From contig NZ_WBOS01000014.1 of assembly GCF_008923245.1 (NCBI RefSeq), positions 1-64,000 of the forward strand: 64,000 bases of DNA. The letters run 5' to 3'. Source of the DNA: Cytobacillus depressus (lineage in GTDB: Bacteria; Bacillota; Bacilli; Bacillales; Cytobacillaceae). A model generated the notes under the pieces. That model saw nothing but the letters and a program-made list of their open reading frames with translations, was not told where the DNA came from and searched no databases. Every line of letters starts with the position of its first letter. Position 1 is the stretch's first letter. This document shows positions 16,788 through 25,849 of the stretch, piece by piece. Position numbers and translations under genes: made by a program.

Positions 16788-18260
16788 ATGGGTTCTCCAA
16801 ATGCACGGAAAAAAGTACACCTAGTAACAAATCCAAAGCCTTCAGGTGCCTTACCCAATGGGACTAGAAAAATAATTACCCTTATTTTAGGAGTTCTATT
16901 AATGGGGATAATTTATTTCATTCTCCCTGGAGAGTATAATGAATCAGCAAAAATCATGCTCGCTCTTTTGGTCATGAGTGTTTTTTACTGGACGTTTGAG
17001 CCGGTCCCGCTTGGTGTAACAGCTATCCTTTTGCTCATTTTAATGATTCTATTTAATGTTGTATCCAAGGAAGTGATTTTTAGCGGGTTTTCCTCTCCAG
17101 CATTATTTCTTATTATCGGCGGAATGATGCTGGCAAAGGGAGTAAATGACACTCCGCTTGCCAAAAGACTTGCCTATATCATATTAGCAAAATGGGGAGG
17201 AACCGCCAAAGGCTTACTTGGCAGTATTATTTTAATTCCGCAAATTCAAGCATTTTTTATCCCGGCGGCAGCTGTAAGAGCAACCCTTCTTATTCCGGTG
17301 GCACTCATGTCTCTCGATACAATTGGGGTAAAAGAAAACAGCAATCTTCGCAAAATGATTTTACTTGGAGTTGCATTTGCAGGGACAATTAGCGGGACGG
17401 TTGTAATGACAGCAGCAATCGGCAATATTTTAACGGTAGAATTGCTTAAGGAGTTTCTTGGAATCCAAATTACTTATATTCAATGGTTCACATACACTGT
17501 TCCAATATGGCTTCTTCTTATTCCAGTTGGATGGTTTATCTTATTGAAAAGTTTTCCATTGCCAAAAGAAAATAAAGAGTTTCCTCATGTGAAAGAGGAA
17601 ATGAAAAGAAAACTAGATGCACTCGGTAAAGTAAATGCTCAAGAGAAAAAGTGCTTAAGTATCCTCATTTTAATTGTAGGGCTATGGTTTACAGAACCAT
17701 TTCATGGATTACATCCAAGTATCCCTGCTCTTATAGGAGTTATTTTAATGGCCTTTCCAGGGATAGGCTGTGCGAAGTGGGAAAGCATGGTCAAAATTAA
17801 TTTTGATACCATTCTATTAATGGGAGTCACACTGACATTAGGCTATGCATTCAATCAATCAGGGGCAGCGGAACTGGTAGGAGGTAGCTTAAGCGCGGGA
17901 TGGTTAATCGACCTGCTGCGTTCCCCAATCATCGCCGTTATAACGATATTGATTATTACTCAAATATTGCATCTTGTTGTAGCAAATGTTTCAACAGCTG
18001 TTGTCACTTTGATTCCGATATTTATTGGGTTATCTGTTAAGGCGGGAGCGGACCCTGTGTTAATTTGTGTAACGGCCTCGCTAGCATGTCTGCATGGCTA
18101 TATTCTTGTTGTAGAAGCGACACCAAATATCGTTGTCTATAGCACAGGGCAAATTCAACAAAAGGATTTTCTTCTGCCTGGTTTATGGATGACTCTCGCA
18201 ATGATCGCAGTTACTGTATTAACAGCTGCAACTTGGTGGAATTGGATTGGTCTACTTTAA
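16788..18260 (+). CDS. DASS/SLC13-family dicarboxylate (anion):Na+ symporter
   Basis: 490 aa with about 12 membrane segments. Family features: FEPVPLGVTAILLLILMILF, GFSSPALFLIIGGMMLAKGV in the first half, and matching reentrant segments in the second half (VANVSTAVVTLIPIFIG). It would bring in succinate, malate, tartrate, citrate or a related acid with Na+. ATG 16788 follows TAGGAGAG. Together with the TRAP system it gives this regulon two independent importers, perhaps for substrate and product or for different concentrations. Confidence 0.85.
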   Translation: MGSPNARKKVHLVTNPKPSGALPNGTRKIITLILGVLLMGIIYFILPGEYNESAKIMLALLVMSVFYWTFEPVPLGVTAILLLILMILFNVVSKEVIFSGFSSPALFLIIGGMMLAKGVNDTPLAKRLAYIILAKWGGTAKGLLGSIILIPQIQAFFIPAAAVRATLLIPVALMSLDTIGVKENSNLRKMILLGVAFAGTISGTVVMTAAIGNILTVELLKEFLGIQITYIQWFTYTVPIWLLLIPVGWFILLKSFPLPKENKEFPHVKEEMKRKLDALGKVNAQEKKCLSILILIVGLWFTEPFHGLHPSIPALIGVILMAFPGIGCAKWESMVKINFDTILLMGVTLTLGYAFNQSGAAELVGGSLSAGWLIDLLRSPIIAVITILIITQILHLVVANVSTAVVTLIPIFIGLSVKAGADPVLICVTASLACLHGYILVVEATPNIVVYSTGQIQQKDFLLPGLWMTLAMIAVTVLTAATWWNWIGLL

Positions 18261-18282
18261 TCCTTACATGTAATTGTTAGGC

Positions 18283-18312
18283 GGCATACTTTTTTTAATA
18301 TAAAAGTATGCC
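18283..18312. terminator. Strong hairpin after the DASS gene
   Basis: Perfect 11-bp stem GGCATACTTTT (18283-18293) with AAAAGTATGCC (18302-18312). No T-run follows the stem on the plus strand, so termination is likely but not clear. Confidence 0.5.
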
Positions 18313-18415
18313 TGCTACAACAATTTCAGATTGAAATTTCCGAATAGTATAGACGATTAGCATTGGATCATCCTGTATCCTAAAATTAAAAATGTCAGGA
18401 AAGGTAGCGCATTGA

Positions 18416-19069
18416 ATGGCAGATTTACGAATTGAAAACAAAGATACACTACATTTAAAAGTATGCAACATATTACGAGAAGCAATCATCAGGGGGGATT
18501 TTAAACCTGGAGAAAGATTAAAGCAATCCGAACTTGCCGACAAAATGGGTGTCAGCCGAATGCCAATAAGGGAAGCTTTTCGGAAATTAGAATCTGAAGG
18601 GCTGATCATCCTCGAGCCCCATAAAGGAGCAGTTGTAAAGTCAATTAAGCTTGAAGATATTGAAGAAATTTATGCACTAAGGGCTGAACTGGAAAAAATG
18701 GCTGTCTATCAAAGTGTTGAATGGCTAACAAGTGAAGATTTAGAGGAATTATCTACTTTAGTCGATAAGATGGAATCAACTGATGATGTAGATGAATTTA
18801 TTCAATATAATATTGATTTTCACAAATTGATTGTCAAACGGTGTAAATGGCAAAGGCTTAACTCCTTTATTGGTACGTTATGGAGCGGATTTCCGCAGCA
18901 GACCCCTCATTTAATCAAGGGGCAAACGGAAACATCAAATGTGGAGCATAGAGAGATATTAGAAGCTGTTCTAAGGAAAGACAAGGAAATAGCATCAACG
19001 CTAGTTTATGAGCATATTTTCCGAACAGGAGAAAAATTAATTAAAAGCTTAAAAGAAGACGGGAAATAA
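18416..19069 (+). CDS. GntR-family (FCD) transcription regulator, paralogue of 13731
   Basis: 217 aa. Winged helix at about 10-75 with MGVSRMPIREAFRKLESEGL; FCD domain with complete metal His set (IDFHKLI, VEHREILEAV, YEHIFRTG). It shares the SRMP recognition signature, the PHKGA wing and helix spacing with the regulator at 13731, so the pair arose by duplication. It stands before the SucCD/PrpD/SDH operon, separated by an ATTGGATCCAAT site. Upstream, ATTGGAT at 18362-18368 with GTATCC just after is a degenerate site that may serve autoregulation. Confidence 0.87.
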   Translation: MADLRIENKDTLHLKVCNILREAIIRGDFKPGERLKQSELADKMGVSRMPIREAFRKLESEGLIILEPHKGAVVKSIKLEDIEEIYALRAELEKMAVYQSVEWLTSEDLEELSTLVDKMESTDDVDEFIQYNIDFHKLIVKRCKWQRLNSFIGTLWSGFPQQTPHLIKGQTETSNVEHREILEAVLRKDKEIASTLVYEHIFRTGEKLIKSLKEDGK

Positions 19070-19096
19070 ATGGTCCCTCTTTTATATAGCGTAAAA

Positions 19097-19108
19097 ATTG
19101 GATCCAAT
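19097..19108. promoter_or_regulatory. GntR-type operator, site D
   Basis: Perfect palindrome ATTGGATCCAAT, 26 nt before the SucC-like start and identical to site C. It joins the ligase/PrpD/SDH/fumarase operon to the CitE/PrpD/DASS operon. Confidence 0.7.
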
Positions 19109-19133
19109 ATCCTAAATGGGAGGTATAAATCAC

Positions 19134-20333
19134 ATGGGAAGAATGTTAGAAGATGCAAGTAAGACAATATTAAAGAAAAACGGAATTCCTGTTCCTGCAC
19201 ACTCGGTTATTTCATCAAGTGCGGAAATTACAGAGGAGCATCTGTCCACATCAAAGGTTTTAAAAGCGCTTGTCCCAGTTGGAAAAAGAGGAAAGGCTGG
19301 GGCCATTAAATTTGCCGATACCGTTGAAGAGGCAAAGGCAAAAGCAGACGAAATTTTTCAAATGACTGTTCGAAATTACCCTGTTGAAAAATTGCTCGTA
19401 GAAGAAAAGATCGATATTGATGAAGAATGGTATGTTTCCATTGCGATAGATCCGCAAAAGCAAAAGCCAGTTATTATTGCAACAACAGAGGGCGGGGTTG
19501 AAGTAGAAGATTTAGTCAAGGATTCGCCTGATAAAGTGGTTGTTTATCATGTCGAACCATTTGCCACCCTATATCCTTATGAAGCGAAGGAAATCTGGAG
19601 CAGACTTGGAGTTACTGGAAAGCCACTTATAAAAGCGACCGCCATTCTATGCAAACTCTATGATGTTTTTTCGAAATACGATTGTTATATTCTTGAGATT
19701 AATCCTCTTGTTCTTACGAAGGATGAAAATGTCATTGCGGCTGCTTCAGTCATGGGAGTTGATGATGCATCACTTTACAGACAGCCAGAGCTTGAAGGAC
19801 TTGTGGAATCAGGCAGTGAACGATCATGGCGGCCATTAACAGAGCTTGAAAAAGAAATGGTTAAAGTGAATGATGCTGACTACCGGGGCACTGCCCGCTA
19901 CACCGAAATGGAGGGCGGCGACATCGGATTTATGTGCGGCGGTGGCGGAGGAAGCCTGCTAAGTTTTGATGCCTTAGTAAATTTAGGGGCAAAGCCAGCC
20001 AATTATACAGAAACGGGCGGAAATCCGTCAGAGGATAAAGTAACAGGATTAACGAAAGGGATTCTTACCAAGGAAGGGGTAAAAGGCTTATTTGTCGCTC
20101 ATAACATTACGAATAATACACAGATTGATGTCATGGCAAGAGGAATTGTCAAAGCAATTCAGGAATTAGCGATCGATCCAGCTACATTTCCTATTGTTGT
20201 ACGTGAAGCGGGTGTAAACGATGAGGAGGGAAAGAGAATCTTCATTGAAGCAGGAATTACTTATTTTGGAGAGGACCGAACGATAGAAGAAGCAGCAGCA
20301 GAAATGGTTAAGAAAATGAAGGGGGTATCGTAA
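19134..20333 (+). CDS. Succinyl-CoA-ligase-like beta subunit (ATP-grasp)
   Basis: 399 aa, similar to SucC/MtkA-type subunits that bind ATP and the acid. N-terminal ATP-grasp region (about 1-230) with VEKLLVEEKIDIDEEWYVSI and YILEINPLVLT. The C-terminal CoA-ligase domain carries GFMCGGGGGSLLSFDALVNL and YTETGGNPSEDKV, noticeably different from canonical SucC (which has GAGLAMATMD and DVGGGA there). This divergence argues for a substrate other than succinate, such as malate, citramalate or another C4-C6 acid. ATG 19134 follows GGGAGG. The next gene overlaps by 1 nt. Confidence 0.78.
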   Translation: MGRMLEDASKTILKKNGIPVPAHSVISSSAEITEEHLSTSKVLKALVPVGKRGKAGAIKFADTVEEAKAKADEIFQMTVRNYPVEKLLVEEKIDIDEEWYVSIAIDPQKQKPVIIATTEGGVEVEDLVKDSPDKVVVYHVEPFATLYPYEAKEIWSRLGVTGKPLIKATAILCKLYDVFSKYDCYILEINPLVLTKDENVIAAASVMGVDDASLYRQPELEGLVESGSERSWRPLTELEKEMVKVNDADYRGTARYTEMEGGDIGFMCGGGGGSLLSFDALVNLGAKPANYTETGGNPSEDKVTGLTKGILTKEGVKGLFVAHNITNNTQIDVMARGIVKAIQELAIDPATFPIVVREAGVNDEEGKRIFIEAGITYFGEDRTIEEAAAEMVKKMKGVS

Positions 20334-21250
20334 TGGCAATTCTAATTGATAAAAATACTCGAATGGTTGTACAAGGAATCACTGGCAGAGAAGCATCCAT
20401 GATTGTCAGTCACACTCTTTCATACGGAACAAAAATTTACGCCGGAGTCACACCAGGTAAAGGTGGTCAATTTGTTCAAGGAGTTCCTGTCTACGATACA
20501 TTCGCTGAGGCAGTAAGAAATCATCAAGTAAATGCAAGTCTTATTGTTGTTCCGCCGGCATTTACACTTGATGCAGTCCTTGAAGCCATTGCTAATGGGA
20601 TTAAACTGATTGTCGTCACAACTGAAAATATCCCGCAGCATGATGTGGTCAAATTGTTATACATGGCGAAAAAAGAAAAAGTAACAATTATCGGACCAAA
20701 TACAGTTGGACTTATTAATCCAAAGGACCGTATTAAAATGGGCTCCATCGGCGGAGACAGACCTGAACGCTGTTTCGTTCCTGGAAATGTAGGTGTCATT
20801 TCTAGAAGCGGCGGGATGACAGCAGAAACTTCATGGATGGTGAAGCGGGCTGGTTTTGGGGTTTCAACAAGCGTCGGAATTGGCGGAGATAGTTTAATAG
20901 GAACGACGATTAAAGACCTGCTTGCACTATTTGAACAAGATGATGAAACAGAAGCGGTTGTTACCTATTCAGAGCCGGGAACGTCATTTGAAGAGGACGC
21001 GGCACAGTTTTTAAAAGAAGGCGGTTTTACAAAACCTCTCATTTCGTTCATTTCTGGAAAGTTTACTGAATCAATGCCAGAAGGGACTGTTTTTGGGCAT
21101 GCAGGAGCAATGATTTCCGGCAATGTCGGCCGTCCTTCATTAAAAGTAAAAGCACTTAGAGAAGCGGGAACACATGTGGTGGAGCGTTTTGATGATATGA
21201 TTCACGTTTTACAATCAGTATTAGATGTTAAAGTGGGGGAAGCGAAATGA
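20333..21250 (+). CDS. Succinyl-CoA-ligase-like alpha subunit
   Basis: 305 aa, normal SucD length. N-terminal CoA-binding Rossmann domain (RMVVQGITGREASMIVSHTL, GVTPGKGGQFVQGVPVYDT), then a ligase domain with VGVISRSGGMTAETSWMVK. The phosphohistidine is expected in VFGHAGAMISGNVGRPSLK. It pairs with the ATP-grasp subunit upstream to make an acyl-CoA at the cost of ATP. The stop overlaps the start of PrpD copy 2 by 4 nt, so ligase and PrpD are translationally coupled, a hint that they act in consecutive steps. Confidence 0.82.
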   Translation: MAILIDKNTRMVVQGITGREASMIVSHTLSYGTKIYAGVTPGKGGQFVQGVPVYDTFAEAVRNHQVNASLIVVPPAFTLDAVLEAIANGIKLIVVTTENIPQHDVVKLLYMAKKEKVTIIGPNTVGLINPKDRIKMGSIGGDRPERCFVPGNVGVISRSGGMTAETSWMVKRAGFGVSTSVGIGGDSLIGTTIKDLLALFEQDDETEAVVTYSEPGTSFEEDAAQFLKEGGFTKPLISFISGKFTESMPEGTVFGHAGAMISGNVGRPSLKVKALREAGTHVVERFDDMIHVLQSVLDVKVGEAK

Positions 21251-22611
21251 CACTAACTAAATTGTTAGCTGAGTATACTTTAAACCTTAAATACGAAGAC
21301 TTGCCTGCAGAGGTTGTTGAGTTTACAAAACTTTGTATTCTTGATTGGTATGGCTCTGCTTTAGCTGGCAAGGATGAAAAACCGATCCAATCTTTCAAAG
21401 AATTAGTAGAGGAATGGGGCGGCCATGAACAATCGAGTCTAGTTACAGGCGGGAAATCCTCTATTGGCAACGCGTGTTTAGTAAATGCTGCTGCCAGTCA
21501 TATCGTTGAGCTGGATGATATTCATAAAGCTTCTATTATCCATGCTGGAACCGTTGTTATTCCCGCAGCAGTAGCTGTAGCGGAAGCACATAAAAAAAGC
21601 GGCAAAGATTTAATTACCGCCATTGTCGCTGGCTATGAAGTCTGCTACAGAATTGGTGAAGCTGTTTCCCCATCACACTATTTTTATTGGCATAATACTG
21701 CCACATGCGGCACTTTCGGATCAGCAGCAGCTGTGGCAAAATTATTGAATTTAACTGTCGACCAAACCGTATACGCTTTAGGGAACGCTGGCTCCCAAGC
21801 GGCAGGTTTATGGGAATTCATTGAAGACGGTGCAAATACGAAACAGCTTCATACAGCAAAAGCTGCCTATAACGGGGCACTTGCAGCATTACTTGCTAAA
21901 AAGGATTTCACAGCAGCCAGCAAAATTTTAGAAGGCAGAAGAGGCTTTTTCAATGCTATGTCAGATGAGTTTAATATAGAGAAAGTAACAAAAAACCTTG
22001 GCCAGGAATTTAAAATTATCGAAAATAGCTTTAAAATCCATGCTTCCTGCCGTCATACCCATCCAGCAATGGATTGTATTTTAGACATTATGCAAGAACA
22101 TTCCCTTCATCATGAACAACTTCAAAATATAACGATTAAAACCTATCAAACTGTTCTAAACATTACAGACAATCCCAACCCAGAAACGATTTATGCTTCA
22201 AAATTCAGCAGTCAATTTTGTGCAGCCTTAATTGCAGTGAACGGTTCTGCATCCTTAAAGAACTTTAGCAAGGATACTTTACATGCAAATGTAATAAGAG
22301 AATTAATGAGTAAAATCGACGTTCAAGTCGATCCTTACTATGAAAATGCCTATCCTGAAAAATGGGGTGCAAAAGTAGAAGTCACCTTAAATGATGGAAG
22401 GACCTTCATTCAATCTACCGATTATCCAAAAGGTGATCCAGAAAAGGTCGCGAGTAAGGAAGAGCTCATTCAGAAATTTACAGCCATGACTTCAGGAAAA
22501 ACAGATCGACCAGAAGCGCTCGTCCATGCAATTTTACGATTAGAAGAAGTAGATATAAATGAATGGATGTCGGCGGAAAAGAGGGAAGAGCCGTGCAAAC
22601 AAACACAGTAG
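21247..22611 (+). CDS. MmgE/PrpD family protein (copy 2)
   Basis: 454 aa. Typical blocks: LDWYGSALAGKDEKPIQSF, VELDDIHKASIIHAGTVVIP, AGYEVCYRIGEAVSPSHYF and CRHTHPAMDCILDIM. It aligns along its length with copy 1 (15372) but differs in many active-site-region residues, so the two probably have different substrates or stereochemistry. It is coupled to the SucD-like subunit by ATGA overlap and runs into the cytochrome b subunit. The exact reaction is unknown. Confidence 0.82.
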   Translation: MTLTKLLAEYTLNLKYEDLPAEVVEFTKLCILDWYGSALAGKDEKPIQSFKELVEEWGGHEQSSLVTGGKSSIGNACLVNAAASHIVELDDIHKASIIHAGTVVIPAAVAVAEAHKKSGKDLITAIVAGYEVCYRIGEAVSPSHYFYWHNTATCGTFGSAAAVAKLLNLTVDQTVYALGNAGSQAAGLWEFIEDGANTKQLHTAKAAYNGALAALLAKKDFTAASKILEGRRGFFNAMSDEFNIEKVTKNLGQEFKIIENSFKIHASCRHTHPAMDCILDIMQEHSLHHEQLQNITIKTYQTVLNITDNPNPETIYASKFSSQFCAALIAVNGSASLKNFSKDTLHANVIRELMSKIDVQVDPYYENAYPEKWGAKVEVTLNDGRTFIQSTDYPKGDPEKVASKEELIQKFTAMTSGKTDRPEALVHAILRLEEVDINEWMSAEKREEPCKQTQ

Positions 22612-23249
22612 GCCCACTGATTCAATCACGTCCTTCTAACAAAAGAGGAAAATTTGTCTTATCGAGGCTGCATTCACTAGCGGGGTTAATCCCGCTAGGC
22701 CTTTTTCTCATTCAGCACCTTATGGGGAATGCGTTAGCCATTCAAGGCAGTGAAAGATTTAATGAGCATGTTCAGTTCATGACGAGTTTGCCATTTTTGC
22801 TAGTTTTAGAGATTGTTTTTATCGCATTGCCTTTGCTATTCCATGCGGTATACGGCATCTACTTATCATTTATCTCAAAACCGAATGCCCATGTGTATAA
22901 ATATGGACGCAATATTAGCTTCTTGCTGCAAAGAATAACAGGGGTTATCACGTTTATATTTGTCATTTATCATGTGTGGGCCTTAAGAATTGGTCCGGCT
23001 TTAAAAGGAACTGAAGTAAATTTTCAGCTTGTAAGTGAGCATTTATCAAATCCGTTCATCTTCGTATTCTATTTAGCGGGTGTATTAAGTACGGTTTATC
23101 ATTTTTCAAATGGGATCTCAACTGCATTTATTACTTGGGGAATCACAATCGGACCTGCATCACAGAAGACTGTTCGGCGGATTTGTTCAGGGGTGTTTGT
23201 TATTTTAGCAGTTATGAGCGTATGGAGCTTACTTTCATTTGTTAGTTAA
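22593..23249 (+). CDS. sdhC: Succinate dehydrogenase cytochrome b558 subunit
   Basis: 218 aa with five predicted membrane helices, the B. subtilis-type single-subunit diheme anchor. Candidate heme-ligand His are in SRLHSLAG, IQHLMGNAL, LLFHAVYGIY, FVIYHVWAL and VYHFSNGI. The GTG at 22593 is chosen because GAGGGAAGAG is upstream; an ATG at 22563 in frame lacks a site and would overlap PrpD further. It anchors SdhAB and passes electrons to menaquinone. Confidence 0.85.
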   Translation: MQTNTVGPLIQSRPSNKRGKFVLSRLHSLAGLIPLGLFLIQHLMGNALAIQGSERFNEHVQFMTSLPFLLVLEIVFIALPLLFHAVYGIYLSFISKPNAHVYKYGRNISFLLQRITGVITFIFVIYHVWALRIGPALKGTEVNFQLVSEHLSNPFIFVFYLAGVLSTVYHFSNGISTAFITWGITIGPASQKTVRRICSGVFVILAVMSVWSLLSFVS

Positions 23250-23285
23250 TGTCAACTGAAATGTAACAACAGGAGCGTGGATAAA

Positions 23286-25079
23286 ATGAATAATCAAGAA
23301 ATCATTGTAATTGGCGGCGGGCTTGCGGGCTTAATGGCCACTATAAAAATTGCTGAAGCAAAAAAGAAGGTAAAACTGTTTTCATTAGTTCCTGTTCGCC
23401 GCTCTCATTCAGTATGTGCGCAAGGCGGGATCAACGGCGCTGTTAATACAAAAGGTGAAGGGGACTCTGTATGGGAGCATTTTGACGACACAATTTACGG
23501 AGGAGATTTTTTAGCGAACCAGCCACCTGTAAAAGCGATGTGTGAAGCAGCCCCAGACATCATTTATTTGCTTGCAAGAATGGGCGTTCAATTTAATCGA
23601 ACAGAAGAAGGGCATATCGATTTCCGAAGACTCGGCGGAGCCAAATATTCAAGGACAGCATTTGCAGGCTCCACAACCGGGCAGCAAATTCTGTATGCAC
23701 TTGATGAACAAGTTCGAAAATATGAGACTGAAGGCCTTGTAGAAAAGTTCGAGCATTGGGAACTGGTTTCTCTTATTAAAGATGATGAAGGAAGATGCCG
23801 CGGAATTACGGCCCAGAATTTAAAAACAATGGAAATCCAAGCGTTCAAATCAGATGCAGTTATACTCGCATCAGGCGGAATCGGAAATATCTTCCGTAAG
23901 AGCACGAATTCCATCATTAATACGGGGAGCGCGCATAGCATCGCTTATCAGCAAGGTGCCAGGTATGCAAATGGTGAGTTTATTCAAATCCATCCAACAG
24001 CCATACCAGGAGACGATAAACTTCGCTTAATGTCAGAATCAGCAAGGGGAGAGGGCGGAAGGGTTTGGGTTTACCGTGATGGAAAACCGTGGTACTTCCT
24101 CGAAGAAAAATACCCTGCTTACGGAAATCTTGTGCCAAGAGATATTGCGACGAGAGAGATTTTCCACGTTTGTGTTGATTTGAAGCTAGGGATTAACGGC
24201 GAAAACATGGTTTACTTAGATCTCTCTCATCTTCCGAGTGAACTTTTGCAGCGTAAGCTAGGTGGAATCCTCGATATTTATGAAAAGTTTGTTGGGGATG
24301 ATCCGAGAAAGCTGCCGATGAAAATTTTCCCGGCCATGCATTATTCGATGGGCGGACTGTGGGTAGATTACGATCAAATGACGAATATCCCTGGCCTTTT
24401 TGCTTGCGGAGAGTGCGATTATCAATTTCACGGTGCCAATCGCCTTGGAGCCAATTCGCTAGTATCTGCTATTTATGGCGGAATGGTTGCTGGTCCAAAT
24501 GCCGTACGTTATATAAATGGCCTTGAATCAACTTGTGAGGATCTGCCTCAATCCTTGTATGATTTAGAAAAACAAAAGCAAGAAGCGGAAGTCGAGAAAA
24601 TTTATAAAATGAACGGCTCCGAAAATCCGTATCAATTGCATGTTGAAATGAGCGATTGGATGGTCGACAACGTAACCGTCGTTAGATACAATGACCGTCT
24701 GCAAAAAACAGATGAAAAATTGCAGGAATTACAGGAACGGATGAAAAATATCGGCATTGATGATACGTCGAAATGGCAAAACAGAACGGTCCCATTTGTA
24801 CGGCAATTAAAGAATATGCTTGAGCTTGCTAGAGTCATAACATTAGGTGCACTGCAACGAAACGAAAGCAGAGGAGCTCACTACAAGCCAGATTTCCCGG
24901 AGCGGGATGACGAAAATTGGCTAAAAACGACCATTGCTACATACACACCATTCGGTCCAAGTCTATCCTATGAACCCGTTGACCTAAAATATATCGCTCC
25001 AAGACAAAGGCGATATGACATCGTCACATCAAGCAATGAAGAAACAGAAAATAAAATAGAAGAACCTTCAAAAGTATAA
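23286..25079 (+). CDS. sdhA: Succinate dehydrogenase / fumarate reductase flavoprotein subunit
   Basis: 597 aa. FAD dinucleotide fold at the N-terminus (IIVIGGGLAGLMATIKIAEA). The covalent FAD-linked His is expected in RRSHSVCAQGGINGAVN. Active-site blocks are ATREIFHVCVDLK, PAMHYSMGGLWVD and HGANRLGANSLVSAIYGG. It oxidises succinate to fumarate with SdhBC. ATG 23286 follows CAGGAG by about 10 nt. A catabolic operon carrying a whole SDH alongside fumarase suggests succinate is a major product of the pathway; a housekeeping SDH elsewhere is likely but not visible. Confidence 0.92.
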   Translation: MNNQEIIVIGGGLAGLMATIKIAEAKKKVKLFSLVPVRRSHSVCAQGGINGAVNTKGEGDSVWEHFDDTIYGGDFLANQPPVKAMCEAAPDIIYLLARMGVQFNRTEEGHIDFRRLGGAKYSRTAFAGSTTGQQILYALDEQVRKYETEGLVEKFEHWELVSLIKDDEGRCRGITAQNLKTMEIQAFKSDAVILASGGIGNIFRKSTNSIINTGSAHSIAYQQGARYANGEFIQIHPTAIPGDDKLRLMSESARGEGGRVWVYRDGKPWYFLEEKYPAYGNLVPRDIATREIFHVCVDLKLGINGENMVYLDLSHLPSELLQRKLGGILDIYEKFVGDDPRKLPMKIFPAMHYSMGGLWVDYDQMTNIPGLFACGECDYQFHGANRLGANSLVSAIYGGMVAGPNAVRYINGLESTCEDLPQSLYDLEKQKQEAEVEKIYKMNGSENPYQLHVEMSDWMVDNVTVVRYNDRLQKTDEKLQELQERMKNIGIDDTSKWQNRTVPFVRQLKNMLELARVITLGALQRNESRGAHYKPDFPERDDENWLKTTIATYTPFGPSLSYEPVDLKYIAPRQRRYDIVTSSNEETENKIEEPSKV

Positions 25080-25096
25080 GAGGGAAGGTGAAAAAA

Positions 25097-25849
25097 GTGG
25101 CAGACACAAAAGAAATTCGATTAAAAATTAAGCGAACAGATCATACCGGCGGCGAATCCTATTGGGAAGAATTTAATATCCCTTTCAGAAAAAATATGAA
25201 TGTTATTTCCGCCCTAATGGAGATTCAACGAAATCCAATTAATATAAATGGTGAAAAAGTAAGGTCAGTAGCTTGGGAGTATAACTGCCTCGAAGAAGTA
25301 TGCGGGGCTTGCAGTATGAGAATTAACGGAAAAGTAAGGCAGGCATGCTCAACACTCGTAGATCGGTTAGAACAGCCGATTCAATTAGAGCCAATGGAAA
25401 CATTTCCTGTTGAAAAAGATTTAGTCGTCAATCGTGACCGCATGTTTGCCGCCTTAAAGAAAATAAAAGGCTGGATTCCGATTGACGGAACATATGCGAT
25501 GGGAGCCGGTCCGCTCATTTCATCTGATGATCAGCAGGAAGCCTATAAATATTCTACATGCATGACTTGCGGTTGCTGCTTGGAGGCATGCCCAAACGTA
25601 AACAGCGGATCACCGTTTATCGGACCGCAAGCACTAGGACAAACAAAATATTTTAATATGCATCCAACCGGTTCCCAGCAAAAGAGCAGCAGGCTAGAGG
25701 TCATCATTGGGGAAGAAGGAATCGCAAACTGCGGAAACTCTCAAAACTGTGTTCAAGTTTGTCCGAAAGAAATCCCGTTAACAACGGCAATAGCTGAATT
25801 GAATAAGGACGCAAACCGCTATGCCATGTGGAGCTGGCTAAAGAAATGA
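25097..25849 (+). CDS. sdhB: Succinate dehydrogenase iron-sulfur subunit
   Basis: 250 aa. 2Fe-2S region with CLEEVCGACSMRINGKVRQAC; 4Fe-4S and 3Fe-4S region with CMTCGCCLEACPNVN and CGNSQNCVQVCPKEIP. It is close in plan to B. subtilis SdhB. The GTG at 25097 is favoured, 7 nt from GGGAAGG; GTG 25088 is too near that site. It overlaps the next flavoprotein gene by 4 nt, so the extra flavoprotein is made together with the complex. Confidence 0.92.
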   Translation: MADTKEIRLKIKRTDHTGGESYWEEFNIPFRKNMNVISALMEIQRNPININGEKVRSVAWEYNCLEEVCGACSMRINGKVRQACSTLVDRLEQPIQLEPMETFPVEKDLVVNRDRMFAALKKIKGWIPIDGTYAMGAGPLISSDDQQEAYKYSTCMTCGCCLEACPNVNSGSPFIGPQALGQTKYFNMHPTGSQQKSSRLEVIIGEEGIANCGNSQNCVQVCPKEIPLTTAIAELNKDANRYAMWSWLKK

